From Pestalotiopsis fici W106-1 (taxonomy: Eukaryota; Ascomycota; Sordariomycetes; Amphisphaeriales; Sporocadaceae): DNA of 64,000 nt. Location: NCBI RefSeq assembly GCF_000516985.1, contig NW_006917104.1, forward strand, positions 310,001-374,000, in the 5' to 3' direction. Under the pieces are notes generated by a model. The model made no database searches, was not told the DNA's origin, and saw only the letters and a program-made list of their open reading frames with translations. Below, one piece after another: positions 9,794 to 19,093 of the stretch (its first letter is position 1; each line of letters begins with the position of its first letter). The position numbers and the translations under genes are program-made.

Positions 9794-12250
9794 ATGGACC
9801 GCAGCCAGGAGGCCGGCCCCGATGCGGCAGATGAGCCGTCCATGCTGGATCAGGATCAGGGCCAAGATCACAACAGCCCCCGCAAAAGGAAGCGCACTCG
9901 CGTGACCAAGGCATGCGAATTGTGTCGGAAGAGGAAGGAAAAATGCAATGGCGAGAGACCAGCTTGCGGCTCCTGTATCAGCCTGGGCCGTTCTTGTTCC
10001 TACGCCTCAGAGTCAAGAAGACGTGGTCTGCCAGCCGGGTTCATCCATAGTCGAGAAGTGCTCTTAGGCCTCTTGCTGCAGATTTTCGACGGGGCAGAGG
10101 ATATAATATTGCAAGCTCTACGAGCAGACCAATTAGGTTATCGTCGCTTGGCTAAGAAGCAATGTCCGCAGCGCGCCTGTGAATCTCTGCTTAGAGTCTG
10201 GCGTAGAAGTCGGGCAGCCGCAGAGCTTGAAAGGGTGCTAGAAGCTGCCGAAAGCAGGGAAGATGACCAGTCCTCGCAGACTCCTACGTTTGATTCCAAG
10301 CTCACTGCTTTGCACAACGCCTCTTGCAACACAGACCTGGTGGCAGAGGGTTCCACTATATCATCTGATCATGGAATCATCACACCAGCTGCTACCTCTT
10401 CTCTGGTGAATGAACCTGACGGCACTGCGCATGATGATTTGCCCAATATCCAGCAACCCGATCGCACGACGGATTGCGCTTCGGTCTCAACGTCTAGACC
10501 AAGTGTATCTGCTCTGCCTATTGCCAGCGCTGTGCCGTCACTACCCGAAACATGGCCTCGTCTGGTCGAGCTATACATGGCAAACACACACTGTTGGTTA
10601 CCTGTATTGGAACCACACTCGCTTTTACGGTCATCCGCTCTCATCTCTCAACATATGCCTGGCAGTGGGCAAGACTGTCTCCTAGAAGGACAAAAGGCCT
10701 CATTTTGGTCTGTTCTCTCCTTTACATTACACCAAAGCCCTCTTGTCACACCTGCCGGATCTCCTTCACAGGACATTGAGCCTGCCCAGATTCAGCCAAT
10801 ACACGCATATTCACGACAATTGGCATTAAAGGATTATGCCAAATATGATCTCGGACATATTCACACCTTCCTGCTAATGGCTCTCTCACACATGGGTCGA
10901 AGCGACTGGACAAGTGCTTGGCTCTGGGTAGGGAGGGCTGTCTATGTGGCCATTGACCTGGGGATCAACATTACGCAGAAAAAGCAATCCATCTCCGAGG
11001 TAAGACCCGATGACCCAGGGAAACGCGCATTTTTCAGCTGTTTTCTCTTTGATACCCTCGTGGCCTCCCGACTGGGCCGGCGACCGCATCTACAAAGTGA
11101 TGATCTCAACCAATTTGAAGATTTTCGGACGGAGAGCCTAGAAGAGTGGGATAGCTGGCGTCCCTGGAGCCAGAGTACGCACGGCACTGTCACTCGTACT
11201 AGCCATGGACCAGCTCGCATATTAAGCATGTGGAATAAATTGCTTTACATTACCCGCCTACTCAACCGAAATCTCTGGGCCGATGCAGATAATGCTTCCT
11301 GCAGCGGTAAAGAGGCGAGGGTTTTGCTTGAAGAGCTCATTGCTTGGCAGTATGGACTCCCACCTCAAATGCGAATCATTGGTGACCATGGTTTCGCGCC
11401 CATAATGGATGCTCCACACTCTATTAATCTTACTCTGGCAATGGCAAGCCTGTACTTGATGCTTTTGGCATCCGTTATGAGTGATCCCGAAAACTACGCA
11501 ACCACGGTCAAAGCTCGTTTCCCAGAACAAGGCTGGCTGCAAATCATTGAGTTTTTGAGAAGTCTACCGGATCTGGACAGCCGTTTCAGCACTGGGTGGA
11601 TGCCACCAATTTTTCGAATCTACCTTGAATCTCTGGATAAGAGCCGCCGGATACTTTGCCCTCACCTACCTGGCTGGGGGGATGCCATGACATGTGTCAT
11701 TGACATGATGCACAAGGTCTGGACTCATCCGCATCCCGATGTGCCGTTGTCCACATGGGAGGCTGGCTTTATGCCGCATGCGACACGGCCTGTCCAAGCT
11801 GTACCCGATGACATGATACTCGTGCTTGATGGCTTTCAGAATGATCCACATGCCACTTCAAGCATCGCAGCAGAGAGTCGTTTGCCATGCTTGAGGGAAG
11901 AGCAAAGCACCGCGTCTACTATAGCAACAAATGTCGCCTCTGCGTTGCCTCAAGAAGTGACCTCAATTATCAATGCAGACACCCAAGAAAAGGATTCTTT
12001 ATTACGTGCAACTGGACTGGAAGAAGTCTCAAGGACATCCCAGTCACTTTCAACAGACCACGATATGCTCTTTAATACATTGTCTAGTCTTGATTCTGTC
12101 GAATGGTAAGTGGCACCGAGATGAACATCAAAGCCTAAACATCTAGGTCAGATCACTAACATGCTGAATTTTAGGTCTGGTTACGATCAAGAGTTCATTG
12201 AGAATCTCGGCTTCCATGGCGATACAACCCTCTTCAACTTGCAATTCTAA
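9794..12250 (+). CDS. qutA: QutA/QA-1F-type Zn2Cys6 transcriptional activator
   Basis: Exons are 9794-12105 and 12175-12250; the 69-nt intron has a CACTAAC branch site and splits the Trp codon of the SVEW segment. The product is 795 aa, close to QutA and QA-1F (about 815-825 aa). The N-terminus carries a basic patch (KRKRTR) followed by a complete Zn2Cys6 cluster with Cys at 41, 44, 51, 58, 61 and 68, then a GLPAGFIHSRE linker typical of quinate activators. A fungal-specific transcription factor middle domain follows at about residues 230-600. The short second exon encodes an acidic and aromatic tail (ending NLQF) that could serve activation or repressor contact. The protein should be nuclear and activate quinate-use genes. 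The ATG at 9794 has a good context; the frame upstream of it has no ATG. Its divergent partner is the repressor gene. Confidence 0.9.
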
Positions 12251-12495
12251 TCTATATGAACGAAATTATATGATCCAAGCCTCAGAGACATGATCAGCTG
12301 ACGTATGACGTGGCAAGCTTGTTGCCATATAACTGATTTGTATCAGATGCTATATAGCAACAGGAGAAGGCGACTTTCAGCTGCTCAATTGGCCAGGAAT
12401 AATCATATTTACATCATGGCATCCTTGTGAAATTCTTGTCCAGGAATATCGATGAATATCTCTAGAAAGGGCCTCTGAAGAATCTCCTAGCAAAT

Positions 12496-13377
12496 TCACT
12501 TCTCCGAGCGTTGCTTTACGGCCTCAATCATTTGGACCGTCGGCGGCTCAAGTCCTGTCCATAACCGAAATTGATCAAACGCCTGCGCAAGCAAAACGTC
12601 AACACCACTCAAGGTGCGCCAGCCGGGATGTTGCTCCGCTACAGCCATCAGTGGAGTGTGTGGTGGCTTATAGGACATTTCGATGCAGAGACCCCCATCA
12701 TCGGCGAAAAGATTCTGGAAATCCTTTTCGCTTGTCGTTTCAGCAGGGACAGTACCAATGATAACACCTGGTTTCTCAGGCAGTTGCTGCAAAGCTGGTA
12801 CCACGGTGATCTCGAAGGAAGATTTGAAGGCGTCTCTGACCTTCTCGGCCGTAGATAGTGTGCGATTGACGAGATAAATGTGCTCGATTCCAGAGCGATG
12901 AATTGCATATAGTGCCGCTCGTGCAGCGCCACCCGCACCGATCACCAGACCAGCTCTTGGGGGATCGCTGCCAATCTCGTGATAATGTGAAGTAATGATG
13001 GAGTGTAAACCAGACCAATCAGTGTTGTCGCCAATGATCTTGCGCGTTCCATCCCTGTTCTCGGAAACAATGAGTGTGTTTATTGCCCCAATCAAACGAG
13101 CAGATTCTGTTTGCTCTTGACAGAATTTGTGCGCCTCCAACTTGTGCGGCATGGTGACGCTTGCTCCGCCGAAATCAGGAGCATTCACAAAACCGGCAGC
13201 ATCGTCCATGCTTTCAATCTCTTGAATATCGTAGAAATGTGGCAGGCCATAATGTTTGAATCCGGTGTTGTGAATGGTCGGAGAGATGCTGAACGATATC
13301 CCATTCCCAAAAATATGAAAATTTCGTCTTGCGGGAGTGAGATCGTCTTGACTGTATTTCTTCGAAAGACTTCCCAT
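12496..13377 (-). CDS. Shikimate/quinate 5-dehydrogenase family enzyme
   Basis: A 293-aa intronless single-domain shikimate dehydrogenase-type protein. It should interconvert shikimate and 3-dehydroshikimate, or quinate and 3-dehydroquinate, with NAD(P). The acid-binding motif is intact (SISPTIHN, S30 and S32), and the catalytic pair is present: K79 in TMPHK and D120 in GDNTDW. The nucleotide-binding GAGGAARAA lies at 148-156 and the C-terminal QAFDQFRLWTG substrate segment is present. No targeting signal is seen. I start at the ATG at 13377, since the codon further upstream in frame is TTG. It may fill the QutB/QA-3 role in this cluster, although those proteins are a little longer (about 320-330 aa). 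Shikimate and quinate specificity cannot be separated by eye. A candidate activator site lies about 140 bp upstream. Confidence 0.88.
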   Translation of the reverse strand: MGSLSKKYSQDDLTPARRNFHIFGNGISFSISPTIHNTGFKHYGLPHFYDIQEIESMDDAAGFVNAPDFGGASVTMPHKLEAHKFCQEQTESARLIGAINTLIVSENRDGTRKIIGDNTDWSGLHSIITSHYHEIGSDPPRAGLVIGAGGAARAALYAIHRSGIEHIYLVNRTLSTAEKVRDAFKSSFEITVVPALQQLPEKPGVIIGTVPAETTSEKDFQNLFADDGGLCIEMSYKPPHTPLMAVAEQHPGWRTLSGVDVLLAQAFDQFRLWTGLEPPTVQMIEAVKQRSEK

Positions 13378-13903
13378 TTTGTCCAACGATGAATGAATGG
13401 AGGTATTATTAGACTTTGCGATGTATAGTCTTACTTAAGTAAATGCTTGCATGCATGGAGTGGCTATAAGTCCCGTTGTTAGATCTCCGTTGGCTTAGAC
13501 GGCTCTTGGCTCGGCTATGTCTTTATCCCAACAACTATCTGACCAACTCCATTGACGGATCTAGTTACTCCGTGCAAGATAGACTCATGAGCCGATCTAT
13601 CTGATATGTCAGCAAGTCGGCGGCCGTTCTTATCTTTTAGTTTCTTGCACAAGGAGCCAATTGAATGGCTTGCGTTGAGACTTGAGTGTCGGGATGCTGA
13701 GGCCCATATATGTACTGTAGATCACAGAAGCTGGCTGGTCCGCCAGATGACCGTGACCACAGTAGCCATGTACTGCTAAGTACCACTACCTCCTCCATTA
13801 AAGTCGGGCGGGCACAGAGTGATGATGCAGTGTACAGTTCAAATTTCTTTTGTCTGCAGAGAAGCAAGACATGGTAATTACAAAATATACTAGGTTAGGT
13901 AGC
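13378..13903. promoter_or_regulatory. Promoter of the shikimate/quinate dehydrogenase gene and 3' end of the dioxygenase gene
   Basis: About 525 bp with no supported coding content. It contains the candidate activator site at 13513-13528. Confidence 0.45.
13513..13528 (+). promoter_or_regulatory. Candidate quinate-activator binding site
   Basis: The 16-mer GGCTATGTCTTTATCC agrees at 13 of 16 positions with the QA-1F consensus GGRTAARYRYTTATCC, with a perfect right half TTATCC. It lies about 140 bp upstream of the ATG of the dehydrogenase gene (13377). Confidence 0.4.
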
Positions 13904-14957
13904 TTAGTCCTTTCTAACCAGTAATCCATCTCTCACTGTCAGGCCTTCTCTACGCCTAGCCTCCTTCCAGGCATTATCCTCACGCAGACTATCCGACTCT
14001 TGATCAGTAATCAGGACAAAGTCATGTTTTAACAATTTGGTTTGAGGTGACAATCCATATTCCTCCGCCAAGCCTTTGACGTCGCTCACGAGTCCCAATG
14101 TGGTGATGAGGGACTCCTTGACTCCAAACACGGCGTCCGAGTTTTCGTAGGGATCACCGCGCAAGTAAAGAGCTCTGTTAATAAATATGTTAATTTTCTC
14201 AGATCAAGGTTTGGCTCATGTGCGAGACTTACGTGATCAGGCGGTCATAGCCGGGTTTCTTGAACATGAAATGCATATGACTTGGTCTATAAGGATGTCT
14301 CTTGAGCCGTCCCAAGAGTTTACCCACTGGCCCGTCATTTGGAATCGGATAAGGCACCGGTACAATGGCCTTGAAGTAAAAGATGCCATCCTGGTTGCTC
14401 TTTAACACGGCACGACCGTCGGGCCCAGACCGTTCTGCGTATTGCACATCGTAGAAACCCTTTGAGTCGGTTTCCCACACGTCGACTGACACATCACTTA
14501 TAGCGCGGCTCTGGGTATCCTTGATCGAGCACAAGACAAACAAAGGCTCGCCGTCGGGGTCATGCGATATCTGATCGCCCGAGGCAAGGTCGTGCGCCTC
14601 GAGGGTATGAAAGGGACCGAGAACGGTGCCCTCGGTCGAGTTGGGCGGCTTGGGGTGGTCAATGGAGTCTACCAGTAAAGATAGGCCCAGAATGTCCGAG
14701 AGCAGAATGAACTCGTGGCGCACGTCGCTGCTGATCTTGCCCACCTGCACGAGGAACTCTATGGCCGTCTCCCACTCCTTGACGCTGAGGCGGGTCTCGC
14801 GCGCAAAGTCGTGTAGATGCGTCACCAAGGTCTCGAGCAGGAATTTGAGCCGTGCATCCTCGCATCGCGAGTTGATGCTGTGAACATTTTCAGTAATGTT
14901 GTCAATGGTCAGATCTTTGAGTGGGGGCAGGTCAGGGCGTGTATTTTCGGAGGCCAT
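13904..14957 (-). CDS. Intradiol ring-cleavage dioxygenase (hydroxyquinol/catechol 1,2-dioxygenase type)
   Basis: Exons are 14957-14233 and 14174-13904; the 58-nt intron (14232-14175) splits a Thr codon and joins YDRLIT to ALYLRGDPYE. The product is 331 aa. It has the N-terminal helical dimerisation domain (about 1-105) and the C-terminal beta-sandwich with a non-heme Fe(III) site. The ligands are Y169 (GFYDVQ), Y203 (VPYPIP), H227 and H229 (RPSHMHF), with near-canonical spacing. It opens a catecholic ring between the two hydroxyls. A maleylacetate reductase is transcribed divergently from the same promoter, so the most likely substrate is hydroxyquinol, giving maleylacetate. Catechol or pyrogallol are alternatives. 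No secretion signal is seen. The ATG at 14957 is at the expected position for the family. Confidence 0.92.
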
Positions 14958-15381
14958 ATTGAACGGTTTGTAGTAATGTGCCTTTGTGCAATGAAATCCA
15001 AAAAAAGATTACGCAATCTGAAAAGATGAGGAACGTCTTAGACTACCCCAAAACCGCCCGGACCAGAATATAAGACCCTTCATTTTTTATCGTGATTCAG
15101 GGCAATGAACATGCTGCTATCATCCCATTCGATTACCTTCAAGGCCGGAGTTGAAGCTCAAGTTGGCCGAGCTCGAGTCAGGCCGCCGGCTTAGAGCTTA
15201 GCCGACGTGTTTGGTACCTTTCACTTTATCACGTGATAGAGACTATAGTATCATTGAGACTCGAGAACCGGTTAACATTTTCCAGTTGATGCATCGTGGT
15301 TGAAGCTATTTTCCATTATCATCACATCAAAAGATACATTTTGTTGCGTACTTTGTACTACGAAACACGACGTAGATTTCC
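14958..15381. promoter_or_regulatory. Shared bidirectional promoter of dioxygenase and maleylacetate reductase genes
   Basis: A 424-bp gap separates the two divergent ATGs. It contains the 12-bp perfect palindrome at 15227-15238. The two encoded enzymes act in consecutive steps, so joint control is plausible. Confidence 0.6.
15227..15238. promoter_or_regulatory. Perfect palindrome TATCACGTGATA
   Basis: This 12-bp palindrome combines a CACGTG E-box core with a GATA motif on each strand. It lies between the divergent dioxygenase and reductase genes. CACGTG is bound by bHLH factors and GATA by AreA-type factors in fungi. Occupancy here is unproven. Confidence 0.4.
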
Positions 15382-16464
15382 ATGGCCAGTATGGAGTCTT
15401 TTGTTTACCAATCAAATCCGGCCCGAGTCATCTTTGGGAGCGGCACGATCAATGCAGTTCCTGATGAGCTCTCCAGACTGAACCTGACCAAACCATTTCT
15501 CCTGTGCACGCCACAGCAGGTGGTGCAAGTAGAGCAGCTTGAAAAGGTCATTGGCGGGACAGTGGTGGGCAAGTTTACCGAGGCGACAATGCACACTCCA
15601 GTCGAAGTGACAGAAAAGGCCGCGGCCAGCGTGAATTCTTCTGGTGCCGATTGTGTCTTGTCCATTGGGGGTGGCAGTACGATTGGTCTGGGCAAGGCCA
15701 TTAGCTTTCGAACTGGCCTCTATCATCTGACTATACCGACAACGTACGCCGGTAGCGAGGTGACGCCAATCTTGGGGGAGACGGAAAATGGACTCAAGAC
15801 AACCAAGTCCAATCCCAAGATCCTGCCTGGAACTGTGGTTTATGATGTCGACTTGACCATGACGCTACCGATTGGGTTGAGCCTGGTTAGTGGTATCAAC
15901 GCCATTGCCCACGCTGTGGAGGCGCTATATGCTCAGAACAGAAACCCAATCATTAGTCTTTTAGCGCAGCAGGGCGTCAAGTCTCTAGCTGGAGCACTGC
16001 CGGGCCTGAAAAAGGATCCCAAGTCTCTAGAGCACCGACGGAATGCGCTCTACGGTGCCTGGCTCTGCGGCACATGTTTGGGCAACGTTGGCATGTCGCT
16101 GCATCACAAGCTTTGCCATACCCTGGGCGGCACGTTCAACCTACCGCACGCGGAGACGCACACTATCGTGCTGCCCCACGCGCTGGCTTACAACGCCCCC
16201 AAAACCCCAGAGGCAATGAAGCTTCTTGCAGAGGTACTGCCAGGGAGCAACGGCGATGCAGTGCGTGGTCTCAACAATTTATTGGAGAGCTTGGGAGAGA
16301 GCAGAGGTCTAAAGGACTTTGGTATGAAGGAAGAAGACATTGCCAAGGCTGCCGAGATTGCCACCAAGAACGCATACTGGAACCCGAGGGAGATTGAGAG
16401 GGCTCCTATCGAGGAACTCATTAGGAGAGCCTGGGCTGGAGAAAAGGCAAGAGCTGATCTTTGA
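15382..16464 (+). CDS. Maleylacetate reductase (iron-containing alcohol dehydrogenase family)
   Basis: A 360-aa intronless protein of usual family length. It reduces maleylacetate to 3-oxoadipate with NAD(P)H, the step after hydroxyquinol ring opening. The nucleotide-binding motif SIGGGSTIGLGKA spans residues 94-106. It is followed by PTTYAGSEVT (119-128) and the LGETENGLKTT segment typical of maleylacetate reductases. His-rich segments of the C-terminal domain (INAIAHAVEA, SLHHKLCHTLGG) occupy the metal-site positions of the superfamily. No targeting signal is seen. The first ATG (15382) is used; another Met lies three codons on. The divergent neighbour is the intradiol dioxygenase, which supports a hydroxyquinol module. 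The function call is strong. Confidence 0.93.
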   Translation: MASMESFVYQSNPARVIFGSGTINAVPDELSRLNLTKPFLLCTPQQVVQVEQLEKVIGGTVVGKFTEATMHTPVEVTEKAAASVNSSGADCVLSIGGGSTIGLGKAISFRTGLYHLTIPTTYAGSEVTPILGETENGLKTTKSNPKILPGTVVYDVDLTMTLPIGLSLVSGINAIAHAVEALYAQNRNPIISLLAQQGVKSLAGALPGLKKDPKSLEHRRNALYGAWLCGTCLGNVGMSLHHKLCHTLGGTFNLPHAETHTIVLPHALAYNAPKTPEAMKLLAEVLPGSNGDAVRGLNNLLESLGESRGLKDFGMKEEDIAKAAEIATKNAYWNPREIERAPIEELIRRAWAGEKARADL

Positions 16465-17769
16465 AATTGTGGCATCAAGAAAAAATCGGAATAATTCATA
16501 TTGTTCTTGGCGTTGCCCACTAACGAGAACCCCCAAGCCCAGCAGATGCGGGGCATGTGGCTCACCTAGGCCAGAGCGTAGGGAATTACCATAAGATGCG
16601 AACGACTCGATTATATAAAGGCCAGATAGGTATTTATCAATACAAACGGGATGAATTAAAAATTTCACAAAAGGAATTTGCTCAAGGTTAGGTACCGCTA
16701 CGGGGGTCTGTGGTGGCTCACAAGTCTTTTGTAGTATATTATTACTTGCTAAGAGTTTAAGCCTTGTGCCCACTATAAGCCTTCTATAGCATAGATATCT
16801 TGTAAAATGGAGATTTCTTGTGAGCCACACAATTCTTGTGGATTCTCCACTATAACACCCACTGTAAGCCCACTGTAACGTCCACTGTAACCATCCACCA
16901 AGTCGGGGCTGGCAAAAAGTCAAAAACGTGATTTTTCTTTCTTTTTCTTGACAACTATTTGAAATGAACGTACGACTTAGAGAATTATCACGAGAGTCAC
17001 GGGCTTACAATTATACTACGGCGGATTTATAGATTTACGAGGAACGAGAATAAGACGGTTTGAAATGGTATATATCTCGTAGTGTTGGCTTCTAATGGGC
17101 TTTCAGGGGGGTCACAAGAATTATAAGATTCACAAGAAATCTCCATCTCACAAGATATCTCTACTACAGAAGGCTTGTAGCGCTTGGATAAGGATTACAA
17201 GTCTTGTTAAGCCCCACAATTTCCCACTATGGTATGCAGATGACCAGAACTGGTGGTGGTTGCGGTTTATTTTTGGCGGGGCCTGGGCCGCCGAGCCACA
17301 GGGCAGTCTAAGCCTATAAGCCCATTCTGCAGCATCTGAAAACGCCATTACACTCGAACTTATGGCCCTCCACAGTCACTGATAATTTTGTCAGTATTCA
17401 TTCTACAGCAACCTCTATTAAGCTTCATACTCTTACCTATCAAGTGCAAGATTAATATGATTCCATCTTGCCACATCGGTTAAGACACATTCTGATTTTC
17501 AGGCGAGAAGACAAATCGACTGCTTTGAGACACAGTGCAGCTGTTGTAACTAATGATTAGACAGTCGAGATCGCAATCCAAACAGGGTGTATATCCGCAA
17601 TATGTAACCACATTAGGAAAGCACCACCTTGCTTAACTATGAGTCATACGCCGTATCCATCTCCATAAATCAGCAGACGTATCTCGTCATATTATCTAGT
17701 ATGACAAGAGGGAGCAGATAGCGTCAAATATCCCTTAGAAATCACAACTACTTGTTAGAATTGCAGGCC
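16465..17769. other. Gene-free stretch holding a decayed inverted-repeat element
   Basis: No gene is supported. The main content is a pair of inverted 68-bp arms (16773-16840 and 17113-17180) described separately. Short repeats of the type CCACTGTAA and CACTATAAGCC are clustered at 16765-16895. Confidence 0.5.
16773..17180. mobile_element. Decayed MITE-like or DNA-transposon relic with 68-bp inverted arms
   Basis: The reverse complement of 16773-16840 aligns without gaps to 17113-17180, with 57 of 68 positions identical by hand count. Nine of the eleven differences are transitions. The arms enclose 272 bp without coding capacity. Clustered CCACTGTAA-type motifs lie just inside the left arm. 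This fits a short non-autonomous element, or its core, that has since decayed, perhaps by RIP. The true outer ends and target duplications were not identified, so the element may extend beyond these limits. Confidence 0.5.
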
Positions 17770-18366
17770 ATGGCTACTGATATCGACATTATGGCAGGCA
17801 TGGAGGCCGACCCCAATGATGTTCAAATCGTGTCGATCCGACCCAAGAAATTGATAGAGGTGGTCGAACCCAGTCCCCGATGGGCAGCAACTTTTGCCTT
17901 GATCGCGCAGCGTATACAGACAGCGCTGGGCGACATCGTCCTGAGTATCCAGCATGTCGGATCCACGAGCATACCGATAGCTGCGAAAGACGTCATCGAT
18001 ATCGACTTGATCGTAACTGATCCTAGCGATGAGGGCGCCTACGTGCAAGCACTCGAGAATGCAGGCTTTCAGTTCCTCCTCCGGGAGCCAGCCTGGCACG
18101 AGCATCGGCTCTTCGGTCTCGCAGAACCGTACGCGAATGTTCACGTCTTTGGACCCAAGAGCGCTGAACACGCGCGACATCTTCTGTTCAAGAAATGGCT
18201 GATTGAGCACGAGGACGACAGGCTGCTGTATGAGAATGCCAAGAGAGCGGCAGCAGAGGCAGGCCGCAAATCCGAGGATACAGTGACTCAATACAACAAA
18301 AGAAAAGAGCCAGTGGTCAGAGAGATACTCAACCGAGCGTTCCGGGCCCAGGGACTCCTTGCTTGA
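17770..18366 (+). CDS. GrpB/UPF0157 family protein (nucleotidyltransferase-like fold)
   Basis: A 198-aa intronless protein of about the usual length. The GrpB domain covers about residues 25-190. Hallmarks are the IQHVGSTSIP motif, the KDVIDIDLIVTD strand with acidic residues, and the NVHVFGP/HARHLLFKKWL segment. This resembles the nucleotidyltransferase superfamily active site, but the cellular function of fungal members is not established. No signal peptide is seen. The start at 17770 (MATDID) is the first ATG; the open frame further upstream begins only at TTG. It follows the maleylacetate reductase in the same direction but is separated from it by the repeat relic. A link to aromatic catabolism is not evident. 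Confidence 0.85.
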   Translation: MATDIDIMAGMEADPNDVQIVSIRPKKLIEVVEPSPRWAATFALIAQRIQTALGDIVLSIQHVGSTSIPIAAKDVIDIDLIVTDPSDEGAYVQALENAGFQFLLREPAWHEHRLFGLAEPYANVHVFGPKSAEHARHLLFKKWLIEHEDDRLLYENAKRAAAEAGRKSEDTVTQYNKRKEPVVREILNRAFRAQGLLA

Positions 18367-19093
18367 TCAGGAAGCTGAAATCTCGGCTGCAATGCGATTG
18401 TTCGAGATCGAAGTAGAAATAGTTCTGAGTAGAGCAATTTGGTATACTCCCAGCCTTCTACAACAACCACTATAGAGTGAAATAGCCCCACCCCCGAAGC
18501 ACATGACAAATACAATATCGTCTCACGGTTGACCGTGCTCTCCACCGTGACTGACAGTCGAATATGAACTGTGCTACGATACAGGACAAGTGACGAAAAT
18601 TACGAAACGCCGAGTATATAAATCTATTTCAAATGTAGCATCATTGGGTCTCGACTGTCTTTTTGACAATCCTTGCTTGAATTGAACGCTTCTCCGATGC
18701 CTTCCTCCGTGTCGCTATTGGGCGACCAGGTAGGTTTACACTATTTTATGTCGATTGCAAGGCAAGGCAAGGCCAGACAATCGTTTGCGGACAGAGCTTT
18801 TTCTTTTCTTTTTTTTTTTATTCTGCGAAGTCCGTATTGTACTTGGCAAGCACCAAAATCGCGGGGATTCTTTCGATTTCTCTTTCCCCTTGAGTATCGA
18901 AGGTCGGGCCACTTTTGGTCGGCAAATAGCAAAGCCGGTAGCGATTTGGGCACTATAATCACACTAGCTGTCATTTGTGTTGTTCGACATTGATTAAAAG
19001 GACTTGCAACATTTGCACTTTCACCAATTAATTTCAAAATATCTCAAATAATACGCGAGAATAACAAGTTAATTCTATATAATCCATTTCAAA
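18367..19093. other. Intergenic / promoter of the second shikimate dehydrogenase-like gene
   Basis: No supported coding content. A pyrimidine-rich tract near 18800-18830 and an AT-rich stretch just before 19094 look like core promoter. A possible donor follows a short ATG frame at 18697, but it cannot be joined in frame to the next gene. Confidence 0.45.

Noticed and set aside
18697..18730. A short ATG frame ending in a good donor site, possible first exon of the second dehydrogenase-like gene
   Set aside because: No acceptor upstream of 19094 joins it in frame, and the ATG at 19094 gives a complete family N-terminus.
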